The notes under the pieces are model-generated. The model was not told the DNA's origin. It ran no database searches and saw only the letters and a program-made list of their open reading frames with translations. A stretch of 64,000 nucleotides of DNA from Kaistella jeonii (GTDB lineage Bacteria; Bacteroidota; Bacteroidia; Flavobacteriales; Weeksellaceae). Shown piece after piece: positions 27,223 through 34,063 of this stretch (position 1 is the stretch's first letter; each line of letters opens with the position of its first letter). Location: positions 32,658-96,657 of the forward strand of contig NZ_JSYL01000009.1 of the NCBI RefSeq assembly GCF_000812865.1, in the 5' to 3' direction. The translations under genes and the position numbers were made by a program.

Positions 27223-27243
27223 CCAAAAAAAAATAAAAATAGT

Positions 27244-27570
27244 ATGAAAAAGACTCAAATTACGATAGACATTGAACTGGATGAAAACAATGTTCCCGAA
27301 AAAATGACCTGGAATGCCGAAGATGGCGGCGTGGAAAAGGAGGAAACCAAAGCGACCATGATTTCCGTTTGGGACGATAAAAAAAAGGAAGCGTTGCGAA
27401 TTGATCTTTGGACGAAAGATATGCCGGTTGATCAAATGAAAATGTTCCTTCACCAGATCCTGATTTCTATGGGAAACACCTATGAAAGAGCGACTGGAGA
27501 AGAGGATGTTGCATTCTGGCTGGAACAGATGGCAGAGGAATTTGCACAGAAAGCTGCGATTAAAATGTAA
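27244..27570 (+). CDS. gldC: Gliding motility protein GldC
   Basis: 108 residues from the ATG at 27244 (a longer frame would start inside the repeat). GldC is a small cytoplasmic or periplasm-facing protein of the gliding machinery, with the typical start KKTQITIDIELDENNVPEKMTWNAEDGG and end WLEQMAEEFAQKAA. It normally follows gldB directly; here a repeat element sits between the stop and the start, so co-transcription may be altered. Confidence 0.92.
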   Translation: MKKTQITIDIELDENNVPEKMTWNAEDGGVEKEETKATMISVWDDKKKEALRIDLWTKDMPVDQMKMFLHQILISMGNTYERATGEEDVAFWLEQMAEEFAQKAAIKM

Positions 27571-27596
27571 TTCGGATTTAAAATTTTATTAAAAGA

Positions 27597-27630
27597 AAAA
27601 CGTCGTTCCCAAATCGGAAACGACGTTTTA
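27597..27630. terminator. Bidirectional terminator between gldC and the GLUG protein
   Basis: An 11-bp stem AAAACGTCGTT (27597-27607) with AACGACGTTTT (27619-27629), flanked by A and T runs on both sides, between convergent genes. Confidence 0.85.
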
Positions 27631-27647
27631 TTTAACAAAAACTAAAC

Positions 27648-29108
27648 TTATTTTTTGATGAATTTGATGCTTTTACTTCCTTTTTCAGTTTTCACATTGA
27701 TGATATAAATTCCCTTTACTAAAGAGGAAACATTTACTTCTTTCTGTGTTCCTGAAACATTTCCACTGCGAGAAAGTTTACCGGAGAAATCTACGATTTC
27801 GTAAGAAACTTTAACTTCCGTCGTAATGATTCTTAAAGTAGAATCAGCTTGAGTTGGAGTAATCTGAACATCAACAGCATTTGATTTCACGTTGTTCACC
27901 GCCAAAAGTGGTTGTGTATTTAAGTACGGATAACCATCGTTAATTGCAGGATCAATAGACCAAATTCCTGTTGCGTTTCCTGCGTTCATTGTTGTTTTGA
28001 AAGCATCTGTTTTCATATCAGCAGTTGCATGCGATGTAATATCTAAAGTTGCAGGAGCTCCCATAAATTCACCAACTGCATCGTATGGAGCATTGGTATA
28101 ATCGTAGTGAGCATTTTGAATAGTAAGATTGCCAACAGTTCCAACAAAGCCACCAGTTGTTGCCAATAAATTAACAGTTCCTGTGGAATATACATTTTTG
28201 AAATTCCCGGTACTTTGTGCAGATCCGTAAAAACCGCCAACTTGCTCAGATAAAGCAGTAACATTGGAACGGCTATAAGAATCTTCAATTCTATTTACTG
28301 TTGGTGGACCAAAAGCAAAAGTCACGAAGCCAGAAAATCCACCGATGATATATTGTCCCTGAACAGTTCCTTCGCAGAATGATTTCGAAATTAATGAATT
28401 GCTCCATGAAGTTCCGGCGAAACCACCAATTTGATTCACTCCTACAACACTTCCTTTAGCAGAACAGTTGGTCACTTCTGAACCGGTAAGAACGCCGCCT
28501 GTGAACCCACCAACATTATAAGAAGTGAAAACCAGATCCAAATTTTTCACGTGACAGTTATCTGCTTTACTGTTGACTGCCATATTTCCAATAAATCCAC
28601 CAGAAGTATCACTTCCGTAAATCTGAGAACCATCCAGCGTTAAATTTTTAACCGTTGCTGTAATAAACTGACCGAATAATCCCAACCAGTCTCCACCAGT
28701 TCTGTTGATCTGAAGATTGCTTATTGTTTTGAAGTTTCCATCAACATTACCTGAAAAAGGGTTGTTGTTATTATATCCGATTGGATCCCAAAGATGTGCA
28801 GACAAATCCATGTTTTGCATCACCTTGAAATTTTTCCCAATCATTTTATTTCCTGCTTTCACCAATTTCGCAAGTCCTGCTAATTGTTCAGCCGATGAAA
28901 TTTCGAAATTTACATCCGTTGCATTATACCAACTTGTGTCAGCAAAATCGCTCCAGTTTGTTGTAGGAAAAGTTGCAAGAAATGCTGGTTTTGCAATTTG
29001 TTTTACCAATGCATTTGTAGGAAGTTGATTAGGTAATTTTTCTACCTGAGCATTAAAAAAACCTGTAGTGGTAGCAAAAATTGCCAATAAAATAATTTTT
29101 CTTTTCAT
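27648..29108 (-). CDS. Secreted GLUG-repeat protein with T9SS type A sorting domain
   Basis: 486 residues with a signal peptide ending FFNAQ. The central region (about 75-380) is built of GLUG-type repeats (e.g. FIGNMAVNSKADNCHVKNL, VGGFTGGVLTGSEVTNCSAKG, IGGFAGTSWSNSLISKSFCEG, IGGFSGF), a beta-helical fold used by surface adhesins. The last 75 residues (STLRIITTEVKVSYEIVDFSG to SKSIKFIKK) form a type A T9SS sorting domain. The protein should be displayed on or released from the cell surface. It is convergent with gldC. Confidence 0.88.
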   Translation of the reverse strand: MKRKIILLAIFATTTGFFNAQVEKLPNQLPTNALVKQIAKPAFLATFPTTNWSDFADTSWYNATDVNFEISSAEQLAGLAKLVKAGNKMIGKNFKVMQNMDLSAHLWDPIGYNNNNPFSGNVDGNFKTISNLQINRTGGDWLGLFGQFITATVKNLTLDGSQIYGSDTSGGFIGNMAVNSKADNCHVKNLDLVFTSYNVGGFTGGVLTGSEVTNCSAKGSVVGVNQIGGFAGTSWSNSLISKSFCEGTVQGQYIIGGFSGFVTFAFGPPTVNRIEDSYSRSNVTALSEQVGGFYGSAQSTGNFKNVYSTGTVNLLATTGGFVGTVGNLTIQNAHYDYTNAPYDAVGEFMGAPATLDITSHATADMKTDAFKTTMNAGNATGIWSIDPAINDGYPYLNTQPLLAVNNVKSNAVDVQITPTQADSTLRIITTEVKVSYEIVDFSGKLSRSGNVSGTQKEVNVSSLVKGIYIINVKTEKGSKSIKFIKK

Positions 29109-29261
29109 AAAACTTTTAATTTAATTAGGTGGTGAAAGTACGATATACTAGTATGTTACCCATAAAGAAAAGACTTAAGTATTTGTGAAATTCACGAATT
29201 TTGCAAGCATTAAAAAGAAGAATTACGCTCCATAAAGGGTTTTCAGATTTTCAGAAAGAAT

Positions 29262-29277
29262 TACCTTTGTATCTTTG
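29262..29277 (+). promoter_or_regulatory. Tandem -7 boxes upstream of the trans-sulfuration enzyme
   Basis: TACCTTTG (29262-29269) is followed immediately by TATCTTTG (29270-29277); both match TAnnTTTG. They lie 30-45 bp upstream of the ATG. Confidence 0.6.
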
Positions 29278-29306
29278 TATTTAATAAATAATCTAACTTC
29301 TGTAAA

Positions 29307-30446
29307 ATGAATTTTAATACCAAAGTAATCCACGGTGGGCAACACCACGAATCAGCAACAGGATCTGTAAATGTTCCAGTATTTTTAACCTCAACTTTTG
29401 CACAGAAATCTCCTGGAATTCATTCCGGTTATGAATATTCAAGAGCAGCAAATCCGACAAGACAAGCTTTAGAAGATAGTTTGGCTTCGATCGAAAACGG
29501 AGCAAGAGGATTGGCTTTCGGTTCTGGTTTGGCAGCAATCGATTGTGTTTTAAAATTACTAAATCCAGGCGATGAAGTTGTTGCTGTTGATGATTTATAC
29601 GGCGGAACTTATAGAATGTTCACCAGATTATTTGAAAAATATCAGTTGAAATTTACGTTTGTGAGTTTTGATGATGTTTCAAAAATTTCAGACGTGATCA
29701 CCGATAAAACAAAATTAATCTGGTTAGAAACTCCAACAAATCCTTTGATGAAATTGGTTGATATTAAAGCCGTGACCGATTTGGTAAAAGGAAAAGACAT
29801 TTTAGTTGCGGTAGATAATACTTTCGCTTCTCCTTATATTCAGCGTCCAATTGATTTGGGAGCAGATATTGTGATGCATTCAGCGACGAAATATTTAGGC
29901 GGACATTCCGATGTTATTGCTGGAGCTTTAATTGCAAAAACTGCAGAATTAGGAGAAAAATTACACTTCATCCAATTCGCAAGCGGCGGAATTTTAGGAC
30001 CTCACGATTCTTATTTGGTTTTAAGAGGAATTAAAACTTTGGCTTTAAGAATGCAGCGACATTCTCAAAATGGTTTAGAAGTAGCGAAATATTTAGAAAG
30101 CCATCCTGCAATTGATAAAGTTTTTTATCCGGGATTAAAATCTCATCCACAATACGAACTGGCTCAAAAACAAATGAGAGAACCGGGCGGAATGGTTTCC
30201 TTCACCTTCAAATCCGGTAAAAAAGAAGACGCCATCAAATTTTTAGAAAAATTGAAAGTGTTTACTTTAGCTGAATCTTTGGGCGGTGTAGAATCTTTGG
30301 CAAATCATCCAGCTTTAATGACCCACGCTTCTATTCCTGCAGAAAAACGTGCAGAATTAGGAATTACCGATGATTTAGTAAGACTAAGTGTTGGGATTGA
30401 AGACCAGGAAGATTTGATCGCAGATCTGGAAAAAGCTTTCGGTTAA
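29307..30446 (+). CDS. Cystathionine gamma-synthase/lyase family PLP enzyme
   Basis: 379 residues of the Cys/Met metabolism PLP family. It should catalyse a gamma-replacement or gamma-elimination step of trans-sulfuration. The PLP lysine is in SATKYLGGHSD (about residue 195), with the Asp-containing VDNTFASPYIQRP upstream, YSRAANPTRQALE at the N-terminus and SLGGVESLANHPALMTH at the C-terminus. Sequence alone does not separate synthase from lyase; the lack of adjacent metB/metC partners leaves this open. Confidence 0.92.
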   Translation: MNFNTKVIHGGQHHESATGSVNVPVFLTSTFAQKSPGIHSGYEYSRAANPTRQALEDSLASIENGARGLAFGSGLAAIDCVLKLLNPGDEVVAVDDLYGGTYRMFTRLFEKYQLKFTFVSFDDVSKISDVITDKTKLIWLETPTNPLMKLVDIKAVTDLVKGKDILVAVDNTFASPYIQRPIDLGADIVMHSATKYLGGHSDVIAGALIAKTAELGEKLHFIQFASGGILGPHDSYLVLRGIKTLALRMQRHSQNGLEVAKYLESHPAIDKVFYPGLKSHPQYELAQKQMREPGGMVSFTFKSGKKEDAIKFLEKLKVFTLAESLGGVESLANHPALMTHASIPAEKRAELGITDDLVRLSVGIEDQEDLIADLEKAFG

Positions 30447-30468
30447 TCGAAAAATAATTTAAAATAAT

Positions 30469-30502
30469 AACCTTCAAGTTTCGAAAAGCTTGAAGGTTTT
30501 TT
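30469..30502 (+). terminator. Rho-independent terminator
   Basis: A 10-bp stem (AACCTTCAAG at 30469-30478 with CTTGAAGGTT at 30489-30498) and a T-run, after the trans-sulfuration enzyme. It overlaps the promoter of the next gene. Confidence 0.85.
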
Positions 30503-30503
30503 A

Positions 30504-30511
30504 TACTTTTG
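30504..30511 (+). promoter_or_regulatory. -7 box almost on the DinB start codon
   Basis: TACTTTTG matches TAnnTTTG and ends only 3 bp before the DinB ATG, so the transcript would be leaderless or nearly so. Confidence 0.5.
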
Positions 30512-30514
30512 AAT

Positions 30515-31015
30515 ATGACAGAATTTCAAAAATATATTCAAAGATATCTCGATCTCATTCCGAGTGAGAATTGGTTGGAAGAATTGAAAAATTCCGCAGA
30601 TCAAACTTTGGAAATTTACATGAAACTTTCAGAGGAAGAATCTAATTTCGCTTATGCAGAAGGAAAATGGACGTTGAAAGAATTGCTTCAACATTTAATC
30701 GATGCAGAACGAATTTTCATTTATCGTGCCTTAAGATTTTCGAGAAATGATCAAACCGAACTTTCTGGTTGGGATGAAGAATTATACGCGAAAGAATATT
30801 TTCTGGATCAAGTTTCTTTGAAAAATTTAATGGAAGAATTTGACTTTTTGAGAAAATCTAATATTTTATTTTTCAGAAATTTAAATCAAGAAATCCTTTC
30901 CAGAAAAGGAATTGCGAATAAGAATGAGATTTCTGTAGAAACAATCGGGAAATTAATTGTTGGTCATAATATTCATCATTTGAATATTATCCGCGAAAGA
31001 TATTTAGCTAAATGA
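30515..31015 (+). CDS. DinB family protein
   Basis: 166 residues, starting at the ATG at 30515 (an upstream in-frame TTG is less likely). Metal-dependent four-helix DinB/YfiT-like fold: three metal-binding His are expected in KWTLKELLQHLIDAERI (His near residue 58) and VGHNIHHLNIIRERY (two His near the C-terminus). Members are thought to act as thiol transferases; the exact reaction is unknown. It overlaps the next small membrane-protein gene by 4 bp. Confidence 0.85.
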   Translation: MTEFQKYIQRYLDLIPSENWLEELKNSADQTLEIYMKLSEEESNFAYAEGKWTLKELLQHLIDAERIFIYRALRFSRNDQTELSGWDEELYAKEYFLDQVSLKNLMEEFDFLRKSNILFFRNLNQEILSRKGIANKNEISVETIGKLIVGHNIHHLNIIRERYLAK

Positions 31016-31281
31016 TTTTAAAGAAATTTTTAATAGCATTAAGTTTAATTATTGTAATAACGATTCTTTTACCTTTTCATATTTTTCTATTTGGTTACGC
31101 CAATCAACCTGAAAAACATTTAGGGATGATTAATGTACAAATTTTGATATCATACTTTTTGCATTTTACATTTTACTTCTTAATTAATCGTTATTTCAAA
31201 TTCAAACTTGGAATTTATGATTTTATAATTTGCATTCTTTTGTATTTAACTTCATATTCCTATTTGTATTACAAGTTGTAA
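31012..31281 (+). CDS. Small membrane protein
   Basis: 89 residues with three hydrophobic segments (about 7-27, 39-60 and 66-86). It starts inside the DinB stop codon (ATGA overlap), so it is translationally coupled. No family is recognised. Its base composition is even more AT-rich than its neighbours. Confidence 0.65.
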   Translation: MILKKFLIALSLIIVITILLPFHIFLFGYANQPEKHLGMINVQILISYFLHFTFYFLINRYFKFKLGIYDFIICILLYLTSYSYLYYKL

Positions 31282-31323
31282 TTAAAAAAGAATTTTACTT
31301 ATTAAACTGAAATATTTAAAAAA

Positions 31324-31701
31324 ATGAACTGTCCGTGCTGCTCAGGAAAACTTTACGAAGAATGTTGCAAACCTTTCCACATCGGGGAAAAACACGCTCC
31401 AACTGCTGAAGCATTAATGCGATCCAGATTTTCTGCATTTGCAATTCCAAATGGCGAATATTTGATAGAAACCACTTTGCCAGTAAAAAGAAAACTTCAC
31501 AATAAAGAAGATTTGCGGGAATGGGCTGAAATTAATGAATGGACAAAACTGGGAATTATAAAAAAACCCACTTTAAACCAAGTTGAATTTAAGGCACATT
31601 ATAAAGATGAAAAGGGAAAAATGCAACTTCACCACGAACTTTCAGATTTTGAAAAAATTGATAACCGTTGGTATTATGTTTCGGGAGAATTTCTTGACTA
31701 A
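31324..31701 (+). CDS. YchJ family (UPF0225) SEC-C motif protein
   Basis: 125 residues. The N-terminal CPCCSGKLYEECC is a SEC-C-like zinc-binding motif; the body (HAPTAEALMRSRFSAFAI, then FKAHYKDEKGKMQLHHELSDF and RWYYVSGEF) is the YchJ/NTF2-like fold. Function is unknown, although SEC-C proteins often bind other proteins or metals. Confidence 0.88.
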   Translation: MNCPCCSGKLYEECCKPFHIGEKHAPTAEALMRSRFSAFAIPNGEYLIETTLPVKRKLHNKEDLREWAEINEWTKLGIIKKPTLNQVEFKAHYKDEKGKMQLHHELSDFEKIDNRWYYVSGEFLD

Positions 31702-31722
31702 ATTTAGAATTTAGAATTAATA

Positions 31723-31971
31723 TTACTCCTTCAGTTTCGCCGCTTTCTTTTTCTGTCTCAAAACATAAATATACAAGCTTTCAACCTTCGTTCTTGCCCA
31801 ATCTGTTTTGCGTAGAAATTTCAAAGATGATTTGATGCTCGGATTATCGGTAAAACATTTGATGTTGATTTGCTTTCCCAACTCTTCGAAACCATTGTAG
31901 TAATCGACCAATTCTTCCAAAATTGTATCAAGACGTTTTCCATGTAAGGGATCTATTGCTTTTTCGTGCAT
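31723..31971 (-). CDS. VF530 family (DUF2132) DNA-binding protein
   Basis: 82 residues from the internal ATG at 31971 (MHEKAIDPLHGKRL); an upstream in-frame start adds 17 residues unlike the family and is not used. The family hallmarks are present: DPLHGKRLDTILEELVDYY, GFEELGKQINIKCF and NPSIKSSLKFLRKTDWARTKVE. The structure of the family is a DNA-binding helical fold; the physiological role is unknown. Confidence 0.85.
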   Translation of the reverse strand: MHEKAIDPLHGKRLDTILEELVDYYNGFEELGKQINIKCFTDNPSIKSSLKFLRKTDWARTKVESLYIYVLRQKKKAAKLKE

Positions 31972-32044
31972 AATTGGTAAAATTAAGTAATTTGGATTTA
32001 AAGCAGAAAAAAATTCCACCAAAAATTTCCGGTGGAATAATTAG

Positions 32045-33064
32045 TTATTTCACTTCTGGAGCAACTTTTTCTCCAAATAATTCGATCGATTTCATCATTA
32101 CGTCATTTTCAGGAGCACCAACATCCATATGACCGATAAATCTGGTAATACCGAAAATCTCTTTCATGAAATTTATTTTGTCAGTAACTTCATTCGAATT
32201 CCCAATAAATAAATCGCCATCTTTTGCTCTTCCGCCTTCATACTGCATTTTGGTGTACGGCGACCAACCTCTTGTCGCACCGATTCGATCCATTTGAGAT
32301 TTATAATTTTGGAAATAGCCTTCAATCACATTTTGATTGTCGCTTACGAAAGTATGAGAATGAATTGCGATCTGCATTTCAGACTCGGCGTGACCAGCTG
32401 CAAGATATTCCTGTTTGTAAAAATCGATTAAACTCTTGAATTGAATCGGCATTCCGCCAATAATTGCAACGACTAGAGGCATTCCTAATTTTGCAGCATT
32501 TAAAACAGATTGTGGCGTTCCACCAACGGCTCTCCAAATTGGAATTTTTCCATTATTTTTTGCTCTCGGATAAACCGTTTGATTGTCCATTGGCGAACGA
32601 AGTTTTCCTTTCCAGGAAACGTTTTCCTCTGAATTTATTTTTAGCAACAAATCTAATTTCTCTTCAAAAAGCTGTTCGTAATCATTTAGAGAATATCCAT
32701 ACAAAGGAAAAGATTCGATAAAACTTCCGCGACCGACAAAGATCTCGGCTCTTCCGTCGGAAATTAAATCTAAAGTAGCAAAATCTTCATACACTTTTAC
32801 AGGTTCTGAGGAACTTAAAACAGTGACGCCACTTGCCAATTTAATATTCTTCGTAATGCTCGCAGCAGCTGCCAAAACCATTTCAGGAGATGAAACCGCA
32901 TAATCAGGACGGTGATGTTCTCGCATTGCAAAAACATCGATTCCCACTTCATCCATTAATTTAATTTGTTGAATAATTTCACGAAGTTTAATTCCAGCAT
33001 CATTAAATTTTCCTGTAGTTTGGTTAAAACCAAGATTGCCAAACATTCCTATTCCTAATTCCAT
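32045..33064 (-). CDS. LLM class flavin-dependent oxidoreductase
   Basis: 339 residues, a luciferase-like monooxygenase TIM barrel (MELGIGMFGNLGFNQTTG, EHHRPDYAVSSPEMVLAAAA, GRAEIFVGRGSFIESFPLYG). It uses reduced FMN and molecular oxygen or F420-like chemistry on an unknown substrate. It is monocistronic: an exact -7 box (TAATTTTG, minus strand) lies at 33086-33093. Confidence 0.88.
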   Translation of the reverse strand: MELGIGMFGNLGFNQTTGKFNDAGIKLREIIQQIKLMDEVGIDVFAMREHHRPDYAVSSPEMVLAAAASITKNIKLASGVTVLSSSEPVKVYEDFATLDLISDGRAEIFVGRGSFIESFPLYGYSLNDYEQLFEEKLDLLLKINSEENVSWKGKLRSPMDNQTVYPRAKNNGKIPIWRAVGGTPQSVLNAAKLGMPLVVAIIGGMPIQFKSLIDFYKQEYLAAGHAESEMQIAIHSHTFVSDNQNVIEGYFQNYKSQMDRIGATRGWSPYTKMQYEGGRAKDGDLFIGNSNEVTDKINFMKEIFGITRFIGHMDVGAPENDVMMKSIELFGEKVAPEVK

Positions 33065-33085
33065 TTTTCTAAATTTTTAATAGAA

Positions 33086-33093
33086 CAAAATTA
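33086..33093 (-). promoter_or_regulatory. -7 box of the LLM oxidoreductase gene
   Basis: TAATTTTG on the minus strand matches TAnnTTTG, 22 bp upstream of the start codon. Confidence 0.6.
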
Positions 33094-33161
33094 AAGTAAT
33101 TGATATTTAAAAACATTGATGAATGATAAGAACATCTGTAGAAATACTTTCTATTTTTAAT

Positions 33162-33169
33162 TACTTTTG
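33162..33169 (+). promoter_or_regulatory. -7 box of the Sua5/YrdC gene
   Basis: TACTTTTG matches TAnnTTTG, about 40 bp upstream of the ATG. Confidence 0.6.
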
Positions 33170-33208
33170 CAGTAGGCAAATTGTCTTTAAAAAATATTTA
33201 AACAATTC

Positions 33209-33757
33209 ATGGAAAAAATCATAGAAACATTGCAATCCGGGGGAACCATTCTTTACCCAACCGATACGATTTGGGGAATTGGTTGTGATGCTACAAATAT
33301 TGAAGCCATCAACAAAATTTTTGAAATTAAAAAAAGAGAGAAAAACAAGTCGATGATTATTTTGGTAGAATCAGCAAAACGTTTGCAGGATCTGGTTGAA
33401 GTTCCTGAAATGGCGTGGGAAATTATGGATCTGTCAGAAAAACCAGTGACTTTAATTTATGACAATCCGAAAGGTTTGCCGAAAGAACTACTGGCGGAAG
33501 ATGGCAGCATCGGAATTCGCCTGGTCGATGAGTTATTTCTGAAAAAAATTATTACCAAACTGAACAAACCTTTGATTTCGACCTCAGCGAATTTTAGCGG
33601 ACAAAAATCACCGATGAAATTTTCTGATATTTTGCCGGACATTGTTAATTCCGTAGATTTCGTGGCAGAGGAAAATCACGATAAAATCTCAGAATATTCG
33701 GGATCTTCTGTTATTAGAATTTGGAATGATGGCCGAATTAAAGTGTTGCGGGAGTAA
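33209..33757 (+). CDS. L-threonylcarbamoyladenylate synthase (Sua5/YciO/YrdC)
   Basis: 182 residues, the short YrdC form without the Sua5 C-terminal domain. It makes threonylcarbamoyl-AMP for the t6A modification of tRNA. Motifs: LYPTDTIWGIGCDATN near the N-terminus, IFEIKKREKNKSM and LISTSANFSGQKSP for the nucleotide pocket. It is divergent from the LLM gene, which lies 145 bp upstream. Confidence 0.92.
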   Translation: MEKIIETLQSGGTILYPTDTIWGIGCDATNIEAINKIFEIKKREKNKSMIILVESAKRLQDLVEVPEMAWEIMDLSEKPVTLIYDNPKGLPKELLAEDGSIGIRLVDELFLKKIITKLNKPLISTSANFSGQKSPMKFSDILPDIVNSVDFVAEENHDKISEYSGSSVIRIWNDGRIKVLRE

Positions 33758-33910
33758 GGTTCTAAGGCACAAAATATTTTCATAAATTTTTCTAACAATT
33801 AATTATAAAAATATTATGAATAGAAGCTCACAAAAAATTCGAAGGTGTTAAATCTTAGATTTAAATTTTGAAAATTTTCTATCGCGGGTTTACCAGATTA
33901 TTCAAAACAA

Positions 33911-33938
33911 AAATTCCAAGAAATATTTCCTGGAATTT
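33911..33938. terminator. Hairpin, possible bidirectional terminator
   Basis: A 13-bp stem with one mismatch (AAATTCCA ... TGGAATTT) in the 306-base gap between the convergent Sua5 and DPP-IV genes, with short T-runs on both sides. Confidence 0.6.
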
Positions 33939-33973
33939 ATTTTTATACTGAATTTTAATTCTGTGCGAAACTT

Positions 33974-34053
33974 GCAGCCCGACCTGAGTGGAGCTCTTTT
34001 TGCTGAAACAAAGTGGAAGCAAAAAAGCGGGAACGGAGGGCGGAATTGTCTGC
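33974..34053 (+). repeat. Dispersed structured intergenic element, copy A3
   Basis: A third, more diverged copy. The ends still pair (GCAG with CTGC), and the inner arms are extended to CTTTTTGCT (33996-34004) with AGCAAAAAAG (34018-34027). The gap it fills separates two convergent genes, so no coding function is likely. Confidence 0.8.
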
Positions 34054-34063
34054 CCAAATAAAA

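Noticed and set aside
33795..33860. Short ATG frame (12 codons) before repeat A3
   Set aside because: Too short, no terminator or promoter support of its own, and followed by a hairpin that fits the neighbouring gene ends.
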